This document shows, piece after piece, positions 5,614 through 5,750 of a DNA stretch of 5,750 bases (position 1 is the stretch's first letter; the number at the start of each line of letters is the position of its first letter). The stretch comes from Desulfobulbus sp. Its GTDB lineage: Bacteria; Desulfobacterota; Desulfobulbia; Desulfobulbales; Desulfobulbaceae. The stretch lies in assembly GCA_017998195.1 (NCBI GenBank), contig JAGODN010000179.1:1-5750 (forward strand). Reading direction: 5' to 3'. Position numbers and translations under genes: made by a program. A model generated the notes under the pieces. The model did no database searches, was not told where the DNA came from, and saw nothing but the letters and a program-made list of their open reading frames with translations.

Positions 5614-5712
5614 AGGGGTGCCGGGTGCCAAGGGAGGTGCTCTGGCGCCCTTTTCTTTTTTGGGGCGGTGGCCTGCAGGGGCGAAAAATTTTTCGCCCCT
5701 GCGCACGACCGG
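5614..5712 (+). repeat. Intergenic repeat, copy 2 (direct)
   Basis: Same unit as at 4932-5035, same orientation, offset 682 bases. It carries the doubled GGGTGCC heptamer (5616-5629), AGGGAGGTGCT (5631-5641), the pyrimidine tract CCCTTTTCTTTTTTGGGG (5648-5665), the palindrome and the terminal GCACGACCGG. It starts 24 bases after the higA stop. The remaining 38 bases to the window end show only faint similarity to the sequence after copy 1, and no other feature was seen there. Confidence 0.85.
5675..5702. repeat. Perfect 28-bp palindrome inside repeat copy 2
   Basis: GCAGGGGCGAAAAA (5675-5688) is followed immediately by its exact reverse complement (5689-5702), with no spacer. Arms are GC-rich outside and A/T in the centre. 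As RNA it would form a hairpin with an A/U-rich apex; as DNA it resembles a symmetric protein-binding site or the core of a REP/MITE-like element. No T tract follows, so a conventional terminator is unlikely. Confidence 0.9.
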
Positions 5713-5750
5713 CGGTGGTCGTCCATTGTTCTGGTGGCACGGGCCTGGAG

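Noticed and set aside
4932..5712. CRISPR array
   Set aside because: Only two copies, about 100 bp long and 682 bp apart with genes between; no regular short repeat-spacer pattern.
5261..5740. 159-residue minus-strand frame across higA and repeat copy 2
   Set aside because: Antisense to higA, which has strong family motifs; the rest is repeat sequence.

Overview
The window is GC-rich bacterial DNA. It carries two non-coding repeats near its right end and no phage or transposase genes. The gene order cdaA-cdaR-glmM, the protein sequences and the style of the intergenic repeats suggest a high-GC deltaproteobacterial (Desulfobacterota-type) genome. That assignment is an inference from recognisable families, not the result of a search.

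Layout: (1) Bases 1-573 hold the C-terminal half of a class I/II PLP-dependent aminotransferase on the + strand, cut off by the window edge. (2) A strong hairpin at 597-632, A-tailed on one side and T-tailed on the other, sits between this gene and the convergent operon and probably terminates both. (3) A minus-strand operon runs right to left: cdaA (3801-2989, membrane diadenylate cyclase), cdaR (3005-2067, YbbR-repeat partner, overlapping cdaA by 17 bases) and glmM (2005-653, phosphoglucosamine mutase). In known systems CdaA makes cyclic di-AMP, CdaR binds and modulates CdaA, and GlmM makes glucosamine-1-phosphate for peptidoglycan and LPS precursors and can bind CdaA. The operon therefore links second-messenger synthesis to envelope precursor supply. 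(4) About 113 bases separate cdaA from a divergent + strand pair: a nitroreductase-fold flavoprotein (3915-4514) and a small membrane protein (4511-4909) coupled by an ATGA overlap.

(5) The last ~840 bases are the accessory part. A short CTGTTTAG tandem array and a ~100-bp repeat (4932-5035) come first. Next is an N-terminally truncated HigB-type toxin remnant (recognisable from about 5136 to 5264), then an intact-looking HigA antitoxin (5276-5590). A second copy of the same repeat follows in direct orientation (5614-5712). The second copy contains a perfect 28-bp palindrome; the first holds a degenerate version of it.

Most of the window is ordinary core metabolism. The items that most merit a second look are the paired repeats around the broken higB-higA module, the orphaned antitoxin, and a DGG in place of the usual DGA in the CdaA active site. 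No complete new multi-gene system is evident.
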